Assembly (NCBI GenBank): GCA_030540225.1
Contig: JAUNWQ010000007.1
Span: 1 to 46,116 of the forward strand
DNA from: Coriobacteriia bacterium
Lineage (GTDB): Bacteria; Actinomycetota; Coriobacteriia; Coriobacteriales; Eggerthellaceae
Length of the DNA stretch: 46,116 bases
Direction of reading: 5' to 3'
The notes below the pieces were generated by a model. It made no database searches and was not told where the DNA came from. It was given only the letters and a program-made list of their open reading frames with translations. Positions 1 through 5,596 of the stretch are shown here, piece by piece (within the stretch, counting starts at the first letter, position 1; every line of letters begins with the position of its first letter). The position numbers were made by a program, and so were the translations under genes.

Positions 1-26
1 GTTATGCCACTCAATCGAAAAAAGTC

Positions 27-56
27 TTGAAGAAGCGGGGCGTTTAGTGCGATACT
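27..56 (+). promoter_or_regulatory. Promoter of the first DUF3800-associated RNA
   Basis: A TTGAAG -35 hexamer (27-32), an 18-base spacer and a GATACT -10 hexamer (51-56) preceded by the extended -10 TGC (48-50) fit a vegetative sigma-70 promoter. Transcription would begin near 62, just before the hairpin RNA. The same segment can also fold (GTTTAGT at 42-48 with ACTAAGC at 54-60), so part of it could belong to a longer RNA; I favour the promoter reading. Confidence 0.55.
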
Positions 57-61
57 AAGCT

Positions 62-122
62 CACCGAAAAGGCCTTGCGCCTTGCAGGTGTCAGATTGGC
101 GAGGTTCGTACCTCGCCTTTTT
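62..122 (+). ncRNA. Structured small RNA upstream of DUF3800 (copy 1)
   Basis: About 60 nt. CACC (62-65) pairs with GGTG (87-90), enclosing an inner stem AAGGC (69-73) with GCCTT (79-83) around a 5-nt loop. A perfect 7-bp intrinsic terminator follows: GGCGAGG (98-104), CCTCGCC (111-117), then five T (118-122). A promoter sits just upstream and the DUF3800 ribosome-binding site just downstream. Conserved RNAs next to DUF3800 genes are known (the DUF3800 RNA motifs found by comparative genomics); I cannot say which class this belongs to. The layout of promoter, short RNA, terminator and protein gene resembles type III toxin-antitoxin loci, but no antitoxin role is shown here. Confidence 0.65.
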
Positions 123-146
123 CGTATCGACTATCTCGAGGATATT

Positions 147-824
147 TTGGCAAATCGCCTAAATCTGCATATCGACGAATCGGGCAATCAAGACCTTTCG
201 GAGGGTCGGTACATCGTTGCGGTCGTTCTCCACGACCATTCCTCGGATATAGCAACACCTATCAATCGCTACGAAGAGCGCCTGGCCGCTGCTGATCTCC
301 CTGACGTGCCTTTTCACGGAAAGGACCTCTTGCACGGAAATGAAAGGTACAGCATCGTCACCCCTGGCGATAGAAAGCGATTGCTCGCACAATTTGCTCG
401 ATTTGTGCGCGAACTGCCCATTTCTTTCTTTACTTTGCAGTACGACACTTCAAACGTGCACAATAGGAATGAGCTCGAAGCGAGGATAAGACGCGACCTT
501 GCATCTCTTGTCTTCGCGCGCCTAGCTTTCTTTCAAGAATTCGAAATGATTGCAGTGTATTACGACAACGGACAGAGCGCAGTCAGCATCGCGCTTCATG
601 ATGCGCTAGATTATGTACTCGCAAAAAACGTTGCCGATTACCGCGATGCAGACCCGAATGCTCGCAGGCTTCTCCAAGTCGCAGATTACATCTGCACTAT
701 TGCTCGTGTCTCCGATGCCTACGATGCCGGTAAACCAACCAAGACGCATGAACGCTTTTTCGGAAACCGCCGTACCTTCAAGCAGTCGTTCGAGAAACAA
801 CTGGACAGGAAAAAGCTCCTCTAA
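147..824 (+). CDS. DUF3800 domain protein (copy 1)
   Basis: A 225-residue protein of the DUF3800 family, which is predicted to have an RNase H-like fold and is common in defence islands; its biochemical function is not established. The acidic IDESG motif is at residues 9-13, and a second family signature, LQVADYI, is near residues 176-182 (Asp180), so putative metal-binding acids are present. I chose the TTG start at 147 because GAGG (138-141) lies 5 nt upstream and family proteins begin just before the IDESG motif. The frame is open further upstream to 75, but that part lies inside the RNA and terminator. There is no signal peptide or membrane helix. It is identical to the protein at 1310-1987. 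Confidence 0.85.
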   Translation: MANRLNLHIDESGNQDLSEGRYIVAVVLHDHSSDIATPINRYEERLAAADLPDVPFHGKDLLHGNERYSIVTPGDRKRLLAQFARFVRELPISFFTLQYDTSNVHNRNELEARIRRDLASLVFARLAFFQEFEMIAVYYDNGQSAVSIALHDALDYVLAKNVADYRDADPNARRLLQVADYICTIARVSDAYDAGKPTKTHERFFGNRRTFKQSFEKQLDRKKLL

Positions 825-864
825 GAGCGCCGAGTAGTCGTAGGAAGGAAGAGAAAAGCCACCT

Positions 865-1140
865 TTGAAGCCTCTGGTTGCCAGGTGGAACGCTAAAACC
901 AAGCGAGGCATATGGCCGGAAGTGCAGGTCGAGTTCAGGCACCTCCACGTGTTCAACTTCTCCAATTACAACGACCCCGATCCCTTGTGGGGCTGCGCCA
1001 TCGAGAAGACAAACGGAAGCTGCTGGGTTTTCGCCGACGACGACTGCGGCGGCCTCAGCGAGGAGGAGCGCCTGCATCCGGAGCAAATCGTCTCAAACCT
1101 CCTCGTCACCTGCGAAGAGATAAGGTGGAGGGCTGAATAA
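865..1140 (+). CDS. Unknown 91-residue protein (copy 1)
   Basis: A small, probably cytoplasmic protein that I do not recognise. It has a Trp/Asn/Asp-rich middle (around residues 25-55) and an acidic-to-basic end, EEERLHPEQIVSNLL then EEIRWR. It follows the DUF3800 gene by 40 bp on the same strand, and the pair is duplicated together, so the two genes probably act as a unit. The start is uncertain: TTG at 865 has a GGAAGG-type site (843-848) rather far upstream and is the first usable start after the TAG at 841. A tail fragment of a third copy survives at 3704-3799, which supports this reading frame being a real coding sequence. Confidence 0.6.
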   Translation: MKPLVARWNAKTKRGIWPEVQVEFRHLHVFNFSNYNDPDPLWGCAIEKTNGSCWVFADDDCGGLSEEERLHPEQIVSNLLVTCEEIRWRAE

Positions 1141-1189
1141 GGGGCGAAGGAACTCAACCGGGGAACGCGTTGCGTAATCGAAAAAAGTC

Positions 1190-1219
1190 TTGAAGAGACG
1201 GGGCGTTTAGTGCGATACT
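1190..1219 (+). promoter_or_regulatory. Promoter of the second DUF3800-associated RNA
   Basis: TTGAAG (1190-1195), an 18-base spacer and GATACT (1214-1219) with an extended -10 TGC are all kept, although neighbouring bases differ from copy 1. Retention of the hexamers while flanks changed supports a promoter role. The changes (A to G, C to T) also keep the alternative stem through G-U pairs. Confidence 0.55.
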
Positions 1220-1224
1220 GAGTC

Positions 1225-1285
1225 CACCGAAAAGGCCTTGCGCCTTGCAGGTGTCAGATTGGCGAGGTTCGTACCTCGCCTTTTT
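1225..1285 (+). ncRNA. Structured small RNA upstream of DUF3800 (copy 2)
   Basis: Same stems as copy 1: CACC/GGTG (1225-1228 with 1250-1253) enclosing AAGGC/GCCTT, then the 7-bp terminator GGCGAGG/CCTCGCC (1261-1267 with 1274-1280) and five T. The RNA is identical to copy 1, so any partner specificity would be shared between the cassettes. Confidence 0.65.
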
Positions 1286-1309
1286 CGTATCGACTATCTC
1301 GAGGATATT

Positions 1310-1987
1310 TTGGCAAATCGCCTAAATCTGCATATCGACGAATCGGGCAATCAAGACCTTTCGGAGGGTCGGTACATCGTTGCGGTCGTTCTCCACGACC
1401 ATTCCTCGGATATAGCAACACCTATCAATCGCTACGAAGAGCGCCTGGCCGCTGCTGATCTCCCTGACGTGCCTTTTCACGGAAAGGACCTCTTGCACGG
1501 AAATGAAAGGTACAGCATCGTCACCCCTGGCGATAGAAAGCGATTGCTCGCACAATTTGCTCGATTTGTGCGCGAACTGCCCATTTCTTTCTTTACTTTG
1601 CAGTACGACACTTCAAACGTGCACAATAGGAATGAGCTCGAAGCGAGGATAAGACGCGACCTTGCATCTCTTGTCTTCGCGCGCCTAGCTTTCTTTCAAG
1701 AATTCGAAATGATTGCAGTGTATTACGACAACGGACAGAGCGCAGTCAGCATCGCGCTTCATGATGCGCTAGATTATGTACTCGCAAAAAACGTTGCCGA
1801 TTACCGCGATGCAGACCCGAATGCTCGCAGGCTTCTCCAAGTCGCAGATTACATCTGCACTATTGCTCGTGTCTCCGATGCCTACGATGCCGGTAAACCA
1901 ACCAAGACGCATGAACGCTTTTTCGGAAACCGCCGTACCTTCAAGCAGTCGTTCGAGAAACAACTGGACAGGAAAAAGCTCCTCTAA
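1310..1987 (+). CDS. DUF3800 domain protein (copy 2)
   Basis: A 225-residue protein with the same sequence as the copy at 147-824: IDESG at 9-13, the LQVADYI signature near 176-182, and the same TTG start with GAGG 5 nt upstream. It is preceded by its own RNA and terminator (1225-1285) and followed after 40 bp by the second small gene. Two intact, identical copies imply recent conversion or selection for dosage. It is probably a nuclease-like defence protein by family context, with no direct evidence of activity. Confidence 0.85.
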   Translation: MANRLNLHIDESGNQDLSEGRYIVAVVLHDHSSDIATPINRYEERLAAADLPDVPFHGKDLLHGNERYSIVTPGDRKRLLAQFARFVRELPISFFTLQYDTSNVHNRNELEARIRRDLASLVFARLAFFQEFEMIAVYYDNGQSAVSIALHDALDYVLAKNVADYRDADPNARRLLQVADYICTIARVSDAYDAGKPTKTHERFFGNRRTFKQSFEKQLDRKKLL

Positions 1988-2027
1988 GAGCGCCGAGTAG
2001 TCGTAGGAAGGAAGAGAAAAGCCACCT

Positions 2028-2303
2028 TTGAAGCCTCTGGTTGCCAGGTGGAACGCTAAAACCAAGCGAGGCATATGGCCGGAAGTGCAGGTCGAGTTCA
2101 GGCACCTCCACGTGTTCAACTTCTCCAATTACAACGACCCCGATCCCTTGTGGGGCTGCGCCATCGAGAAGACAAACGGAAGCTGCTGGGTTTTCGCCGA
2201 CGACGACTGCGGCGGCCTCAGCGAGGAGGAGCGCCTGCATCCGGAGCGAATCGTCTCGAACCTCCTCGTTACATGCGACGAGATAAGGTGGAGGACCGCC
2301 TAG
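2028..2303 (+). CDS. Unknown 91-residue protein (copy 2)
   Basis: Same protein as 865-1140 except at the C-terminus: Gln to Arg in HPERIV, Glu to Asp in TCDEIRW and a different last two residues (TA instead of AE). Function unknown. It ends 20 bp before the end of the convergent yhcG-like gene. The C-terminal substitutions match the third, fragmentary copy at 3704-3799 more closely than copy 1, so the cassette ends have their own history. Confidence 0.6.
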   Translation: MKPLVARWNAKTKRGIWPEVQVEFRHLHVFNFSNYNDPDPLWGCAIEKTNGSCWVFADDDCGGLSEEERLHPERIVSNLLVTCDEIRWRTA

Positions 2304-2323
2304 GCGAGCCCGCCCGATTGCTA

Positions 2324-3472
2324 TTAATCACCATCACCTTCCAACAGCGCCTTCAAGCCGTCAATGGGTGGAAGCGCGTCGAGCAACTCGCTCGGCATGT
2401 CAGCTGAGGTCCTGTACGTGGCAACGCCCATGGGCTTGTTGTAGTCCTGAATGATGTAATCGACGAACGCCCTGTTCATATCCTTGCAGAGTACCAAGCC
2501 GATGGACGGATTCTCGTGTTCACGGCGCTCATAGTCGTCTAGCACTCGCAAGTATCCGGACAGCTGGCCTAGGTAGGCGGTCTTGAACGGCCCTCGCTTG
2601 AGCTCGACGGGCACCAAGCAGTTGAGATCACGGTTGAAAAACAGCAGGTCAACATATTGGTCCACGCCAAAGGCGTCGAGGTGGTACTGGTTGCCCACGA
2701 ACGAGAAGCCCCTACCGAACGTCATGATGAACTGCTTAATGTTCTGGACTATGCCCTGCTCGAGCACGCGCTCATCAACGTCCTCAGCATCACGAACACC
2801 GAGCTCCTCCACGTTGATGAAGTCGAGCAGGTATTCGTCCTTGAAGGTGTTGATGGCGCGCAGGGCCTGCTGGCTCCTGGGCAGCGTAGCGAGGTAATTG
2901 TTTGGAGCCTTGCCCTGGTGATGAAAATCGTCAGCTTTGATTGAGCGCTTGAGAGCTTCGACGCTCAGATGCTCCGTAGCGCACTTGCGGATATAGAAGA
3001 GGCGCTCGTCGAGGGTCTTTGCGCCCGTCAAAATCAGACAATGATGCGTAAAACCGATTGAAACGAAATCCACACGACTACCATCTTGCAAATTTTGCAA
3101 TTGCGACTGCAAAATTGACAGGTCTGGATCAGCGGAGCTTTTTGCAGTTGCAACTGCAAAACTATGACCACTCACTCCGTCTGGACAAATGCTGCTAGAC
3201 CATTCCTCGTAAAAAGTCTTCATATAGTACAGATTACGCCCAGAGAAACCTCGAAGGCCAGGCATCTCACGTTGCAATTGCTCGCTGATAGCTTTAAGCG
3301 CTCCAGAACCCCAACGACCGCACCGTGTATTGGCAGAGACAAAGCTGCCGATTGCATAGTAGAGGCGAAGTTGTTGCTCGTTAGTGCTCTTAGCCGCAGC
3401 GTACTGCGCTTGCAGAATCGCAGCCTTTATAGCTTCGACCGCTTTACCATACCCATTGATTTCGGACGCCAT
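2324..3472 (-). CDS. yhcG: DUF1016/PDDEXK nuclease domain protein (YhcG-like)
   Basis: A 382-residue protein with the two-part structure of the YhcG/DUF1016 family. The N-terminal helical domain (about 10-90) carries the typical WGSGALKAISEQL and GFSGRNLYYMKTFYEEW motifs. The C-terminal PDDEXK nuclease domain (about 240-360) has Asp275, Glu290 and Lys292 in the D...ExK arrangement. The family is often linked to restriction-modification and defence loci; its substrate is unknown. GGGAGG lies 7 nt upstream of the ATG. The gene converges on the second DUF3800 cassette. The stretch around residues 104-130 is unusual: it is encoded by two related palindromes (3091-3116 and 3140-3161) and lies between the conserved domains, so it may be an inserted or variable linker. 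Confidence 0.9.
   Translation of the reverse strand: MASEINGYGKAVEAIKAAILQAQYAAAKSTNEQQLRLYYAIGSFVSANTRCGRWGSGALKAISEQLQREMPGLRGFSGRNLYYMKTFYEEWSSSICPDGVSGHSFAVATAKSSADPDLSILQSQLQNLQDGSRVDFVSIGFTHHCLILTGAKTLDERLFYIRKCATEHLSVEALKRSIKADDFHHQGKAPNNYLATLPRSQQALRAINTFKDEYLLDFINVEELGVRDAEDVDERVLEQGIVQNIKQFIMTFGRGFSFVGNQYHLDAFGVDQYVDLLFFNRDLNCLVPVELKRGPFKTAYLGQLSGYLRVLDDYERREHENPSIGLVLCKDMNRAFVDYIIQDYNKPMGVATYRTSADMPSELLDALPPIDGLKALLEGDGD
3091..3116. repeat. Imperfect palindrome inside the yhcG-like gene
   Basis: Arms AATTTTGCA (3091-3099) and TGCAAAATT (3108-3116) are perfect reverse complements around an imperfect 8-base centre. It is related in sequence to the perfect palindrome 23 bp away at 3140-3161 and lies in the variable linker of the protein. 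Confidence 0.8.
3140..3161. repeat. Perfect 22-bp palindrome inside the yhcG-like gene
   Basis: The left half is TTTTGCAGTTG (3140-3150) and the right half its exact reverse complement, CAACTGCAAAA (3151-3161). With the related palindrome at 3091-3116 it forms a pair of TTTTGCA...TGCAAAA elements within coding sequence, in frame. Confidence 0.9.
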
Positions 3473-3703
3473 GGCTAAACCTCCCGCTGCCGATTAAGAC
3501 CTTTTCTGGACTACTTTGAACGTGCCCCTTACGTATCCCAAGCGCTAACGCTCCAGTCAATCAAAATGCAATGCAAATATAATTCAAGGCATTATAGCGC
3601 CATATGCAATAGGAAGAGAGTCTGCGCGCGGCGCTGCAGTAATCCAAGACTCGTGCGCTAAGATGCGGCTACTCGCGCAATCCCCTCGCTTGTCCAAAGC
3701 AGG

Positions 3704-3799
3704 TGCGGCGGCCTCAGCGAAGAGGAGCGCCTGCATCCAGAGCGAATCGTCTCGAACGTCCTTGTCACCTGCGAAGAGATAAGGTGGAGAACCGCTTAG
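3704..3799 (+). pseudogene. Tail fragment of a third 91-residue-type gene
   Basis: The reading frame encodes CGGLSEEERLHP followed by ERIVSNVLVTCEEIRWRTA and a TAG. It is nearly the same as the last 31 residues of the genes at 865-1140 and 2028-2303. The 5' two thirds are missing and unrelated sequence joins directly at about 3703. It shows that a third cassette once existed here. Confidence 0.85.
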
Positions 3800-3916
3800 C
3801 CGAATCAGCGCATGAAGCTCCACGCCCCACTCCCCCGCCACAGTCTCGCTTTCCGTTAACGCGAGAGAGGGGCATTCAAGCTCCTTAAGGCATCTGCAAA
3901 CCATATTGTCTTTCAT
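3800..3916 (-). pseudogene. Possible truncated small gene (N-terminal fragment)
   Basis: On the minus strand an ATG at 3916 has a good GAGGGAAG site 5 nt upstream and opens a frame of about 40 codons (MKDNMVCRCLKELECPSL and onward) before it runs into the antisense of the cassette remnant at 3799. I do not recognise the product. It may be the start of a gene cut by the insertion of cassette debris, or chance. Confidence 0.25.
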
Positions 3917-3970
3917 GGCGCTTCCCTCTATTCAACCTCAGTTGAATCATGCAATCCTTTCCCCATTATC

Positions 3971-4014
3971 AGACGCTTATACAACATTTCGTGAACAATG
4001 ATGTTTATACGTCT
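3971..4014. promoter_or_regulatory. Inverted repeat upstream of the abiE remnant, possible AbiEi operator
   Basis: AGACG (3971-3975) with TATA and AACAT following is mirrored by ATGTT, TATA and CGTCT (to 4014); the arms match except for small insertions. AbiEi antitoxins are known to repress their own promoter by binding inverted repeats just upstream, and this lies 16 bp before the abiEi start. It is probably a relic operator. Confidence 0.45.
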
Positions 4015-4029
4015 GCTTGAAGGATAGAT

Positions 4030-4378
4030 ATGGCAAACACGAGGCTGGTGAGATACATCGAAAGCATCGGAGGCGTTGCATCCTCGTCCGAGCTCAAAGC
4101 CTCCGGTTTTTCGGCGGGCGCCATCGCCTACGCGCTCGAGACAGGGCTGGCGGACAGCGACAACGTCCGCGGGGAACACGGTGAGGTGCTACGACGCGGA
4201 GCGCTCTATCGCCGCCCTCCTCAAGCAAAGAAAAACCGAAGGGGCTGACGCTCGGCTCGTACGAGATGCAGTCGCTGGGTACTCCAAGCGCGGCGACAAG
4301 GACCTGCCGAAACTTGCAACGATGTGCGAGAGCTTAGGAGTCAGGGAAGAACTCCGAGTTGATTTGGAGGTGCTGTAG
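4030..4378 (+). pseudogene. abiEi: Decayed type IV antitoxin, AbiEi family
   Basis: The frame from 4030 encodes the N-terminal winged-helix region typical of AbiEi (residues 1-45: MANTRLVRYIESIGGVASSS, then a helix-turn-helix with ALETGL). Near 4180 coding switches to another frame, which carries the family's CYDAERSIAALL motif (CYDRERT type) and a normal C-terminus ending at 4378. The roughly 100-codon middle of a normal 200-residue AbiEi is missing at the junction, so this is an internal deletion plus frameshift. It is followed directly by the abiEii remnant, the normal operon order. In the intact system AbiEi neutralises the AbiEii nucleotidyltransferase toxin and represses the operon. Confidence 0.75.
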
Positions 4379-4545
4379 GTGGCGAAAATCGAAAACGACG
4401 CGAGTCTGCGCGGAAAGATACGTGCCGCGGCCAGCAAGAGCGGGCTGTAAGCTCAAGAGGTCTTGCAGATGTACCTTCGAGCATCTGCTGCTCAGACTAG
4501 AGAGAAGCTCCTACTCGAACATATTCGTCCTGAAGGGCCGAGAGC
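4379..4545 (+). pseudogene. abiEii: Decayed type IV toxin, AbiEii nucleotidyltransferase
   Basis: A GTG at 4379, immediately after the abiEi stop and preceded by GGAGGTG, opens a frame for an AbiEii-like N-terminus (MAKIENDASLRGKIRAAASK). An in-frame TAA at 4448 interrupts it just after SGL; the same frame resumes with AQEVLQMY, then one extra base near 4472 moves coding to the next frame, which reads FEHLLLRLERSSYSNIFVLKG. This matches the family's N-terminal end up to the FVLKGG motif that opens the nucleotidyltransferase fold. Everything beyond about 4545, including the catalytic DxD, is gone. One stop, one frameshift and a 3' truncation make it non-functional. Confidence 0.75.
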
Positions 4546-4623
4546 ATCGCTTTCAATACGGTGATCGAAGCGTCATTGGAACTTGGAAGGCGCATCTTCG
4601 GCAGATAAAACCCGAGCTAAATA

Positions 4624-4674
4624 GGAAACCGCCGTAGCTTCGAGCGGTCGTCCGGGAAACAATTGAAGAGGAAG
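4624..4674 (+). pseudogene. Tail fragment of a DUF3800 gene
   Basis: The frame reads GNRRSFERSSGKQLKRK, which aligns with the end of the intact DUF3800 proteins (GNRRTFKQSFEKQLDRK): 11 of 17 residues match, with clear DNA similarity. It is debris of the third cassette, more diverged than the fragment at 3704-3799. Confidence 0.7.
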
Positions 4675-4699
4675 GGGGGCCAAGAGCCGGCGAAAACTT

Positions 4700-4745
4700 A
4701 TCTGCGGCAGTGCCCATGGGCTTATTGCGACCATGAATGCTTCAG
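4700..4745 (-). pseudogene. Fragment of a DUF1016 (yhcG-like) gene C-terminus
   Basis: On the minus strand the segment encodes NKPMGTA, matching NKPMGVA near the end of the intact YhcG-like protein. The DNA shares the core GCCCATGGGCTT and flanking bases with 2429-2440. With the DUF3800 tail 30 bp away it reproduces the cassette-then-yhcG order in decayed form. Confidence 0.5.
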
Positions 4746-4789
4746 GCATCTGCATCTTCATCAGGGAAAACAGCCTTTCCTCAAAAACT

Positions 4790-4816
4790 TGCGACACTCC
4801 CAACCTGGATGTCGCA
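4790..4816. promoter_or_regulatory. Inverted repeat upstream of the membrane protein/CocE operon
   Basis: TGCGACA (4790-4796) and TGTCGCA (4810-4816) are perfect 7-bp arms 13 bp apart. It is a candidate operator for the TetR-type regulator encoded at the far end of this locus (7490-8134), but no other copy was seen. Confidence 0.3.
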
Positions 4817-4884
4817 CCAGCTTTTCACTAACAGCGCGATACTTTCTCATTAGAAGGGGTGCGCACCCATACATCCCGATTCCG

Positions 4885-4907
4885 CGGCCCCAATGCGCAC
4901 GGGGCCG
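4885..4907 (+). promoter_or_regulatory. Leader hairpin before the CocE operon
   Basis: CGGCCCC (4885-4891) pairs with GGGGCCG (4901-4907) around a 9-nt loop, 32 nt upstream of the first start codon. There is no T-tract, so it is not a simple terminator; it may stabilise the leader or affect translation. Confidence 0.35.
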
Positions 4908-4939
4908 ACGGATCGGAAGTCGAGAGAAAGGTTTCTCCC

Positions 4940-5555
4940 ATGCCTCCCAAATCAGTTCTCATCAAAATCGCGCTCTTCGCCGGCATAGGAACAGGCCTCG
5001 TCTGCCTGGTAGACGGCCTCATGTGGGATTTCGCCCCGTTCAACAAGTACCAGGGAATGTTCTGGCTCACTTTTATGCCGCTCATCCTATTCTTCATGAA
5101 GGAGAAACAAGACCGCAAGTACCTGCTCAACATGTGGCTTTCCTTTATGTGCGGGCTTGTCTGGGGTCTTGTCGCCATCGGCGCCATCGCAGCCCTGTCG
5201 CCCGCAGGCCCGGTTATCCTCGACATCATCATCGACTTTCTCATCTGCGCAGCCATCGTGTTCGTACACAAGGGTCTGCTCGATCGCACGCCATTGAACG
5301 CCGTGGCATGCGTATTTCTAGGATTCGCAGAAACACTCGGCTGCCTTCAGACATCATTCCCCATCGCGGGAGAGCTGCTGCCCCCCTATGAGCTTGAACG
5401 GAATCGACATGCTCGTCATCTTCACCTGGGGCACTCTGGTCACGTTCGCGCTTTCCTGGGTATGCGACGCACTCATCGGAAAATTCGTCATGGGCAAGCA
5501 CCCCTCCCCCGAGGACGCAAGCGCGCGATATTCCTCAACTGAAAGAGGCGAATAA
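4940..5555 (+). pseudogene. Multi-helix membrane protein, frameshifted at a C6 tract
   Basis: From ATG 4940 (GAGAAAGG upstream) the frame encodes about five hydrophobic segments (ALFAGIGTGLVCLV, MFWLTFMPLILFF, MWLSFMCGLVWGLV and others) and then runs into Arg/His-rich nonsense after GELLPP. At the six-C run 5381-5386, dropping one C continues into another frame with a clear last membrane helix (MLVIFTWGTLVTFALSWV) and a natural end at 5555, giving about 204 residues. So the gene is off by one base here. This may be a real inactivation, slipped-strand phase variation at the C run, or a sequencing error. Alternatively a short separate gene could start at ATG 5388. It precedes the CocE hydrolase by 41 bp and probably belongs to the same transport/hydrolysis unit. 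I cannot assign a family. Confidence 0.65.
5381..5386 (+). repeat. C6 homopolymer at the frameshift point
   Basis: Six consecutive C bases. A five-C version would join the N-terminal helices to the C-terminal helix in one frame. Confidence 0.7.
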
Positions 5556-5596
5556 TCCCGCCGCTCATTTCATTAAACGACTCGAAAGGAAGGATC

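Larger units (their letters stand above)
13..2303. repeat. Tandem duplication of a 1163-bp RNA/DUF3800/small-protein cassette
   Basis: Positions 13-1140 and 1176-2303 are two direct copies offset by 1163 bp. The interior, from the short RNA through both genes up to about 1084, appears identical: the two DUF3800 proteins match at every residue. The outer ends differ. The 5' flank (about 33-61 versus 1196-1224) has several substitutions, and the last 60 bp of the small gene differ at several positions. An identical core with diverged edges suggests gene conversion or unequal exchange between older copies rather than one simple recent duplication. The window begins at the edge of copy 1, so more copies could lie upstream. 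Confidence 0.95.

Noticed and set aside
75-146. Upstream TTG start for the DUF3800 protein
   Set aside because: This part overlaps the structured RNA and its terminator and has no family similarity; TTG at 147 has a proper site.
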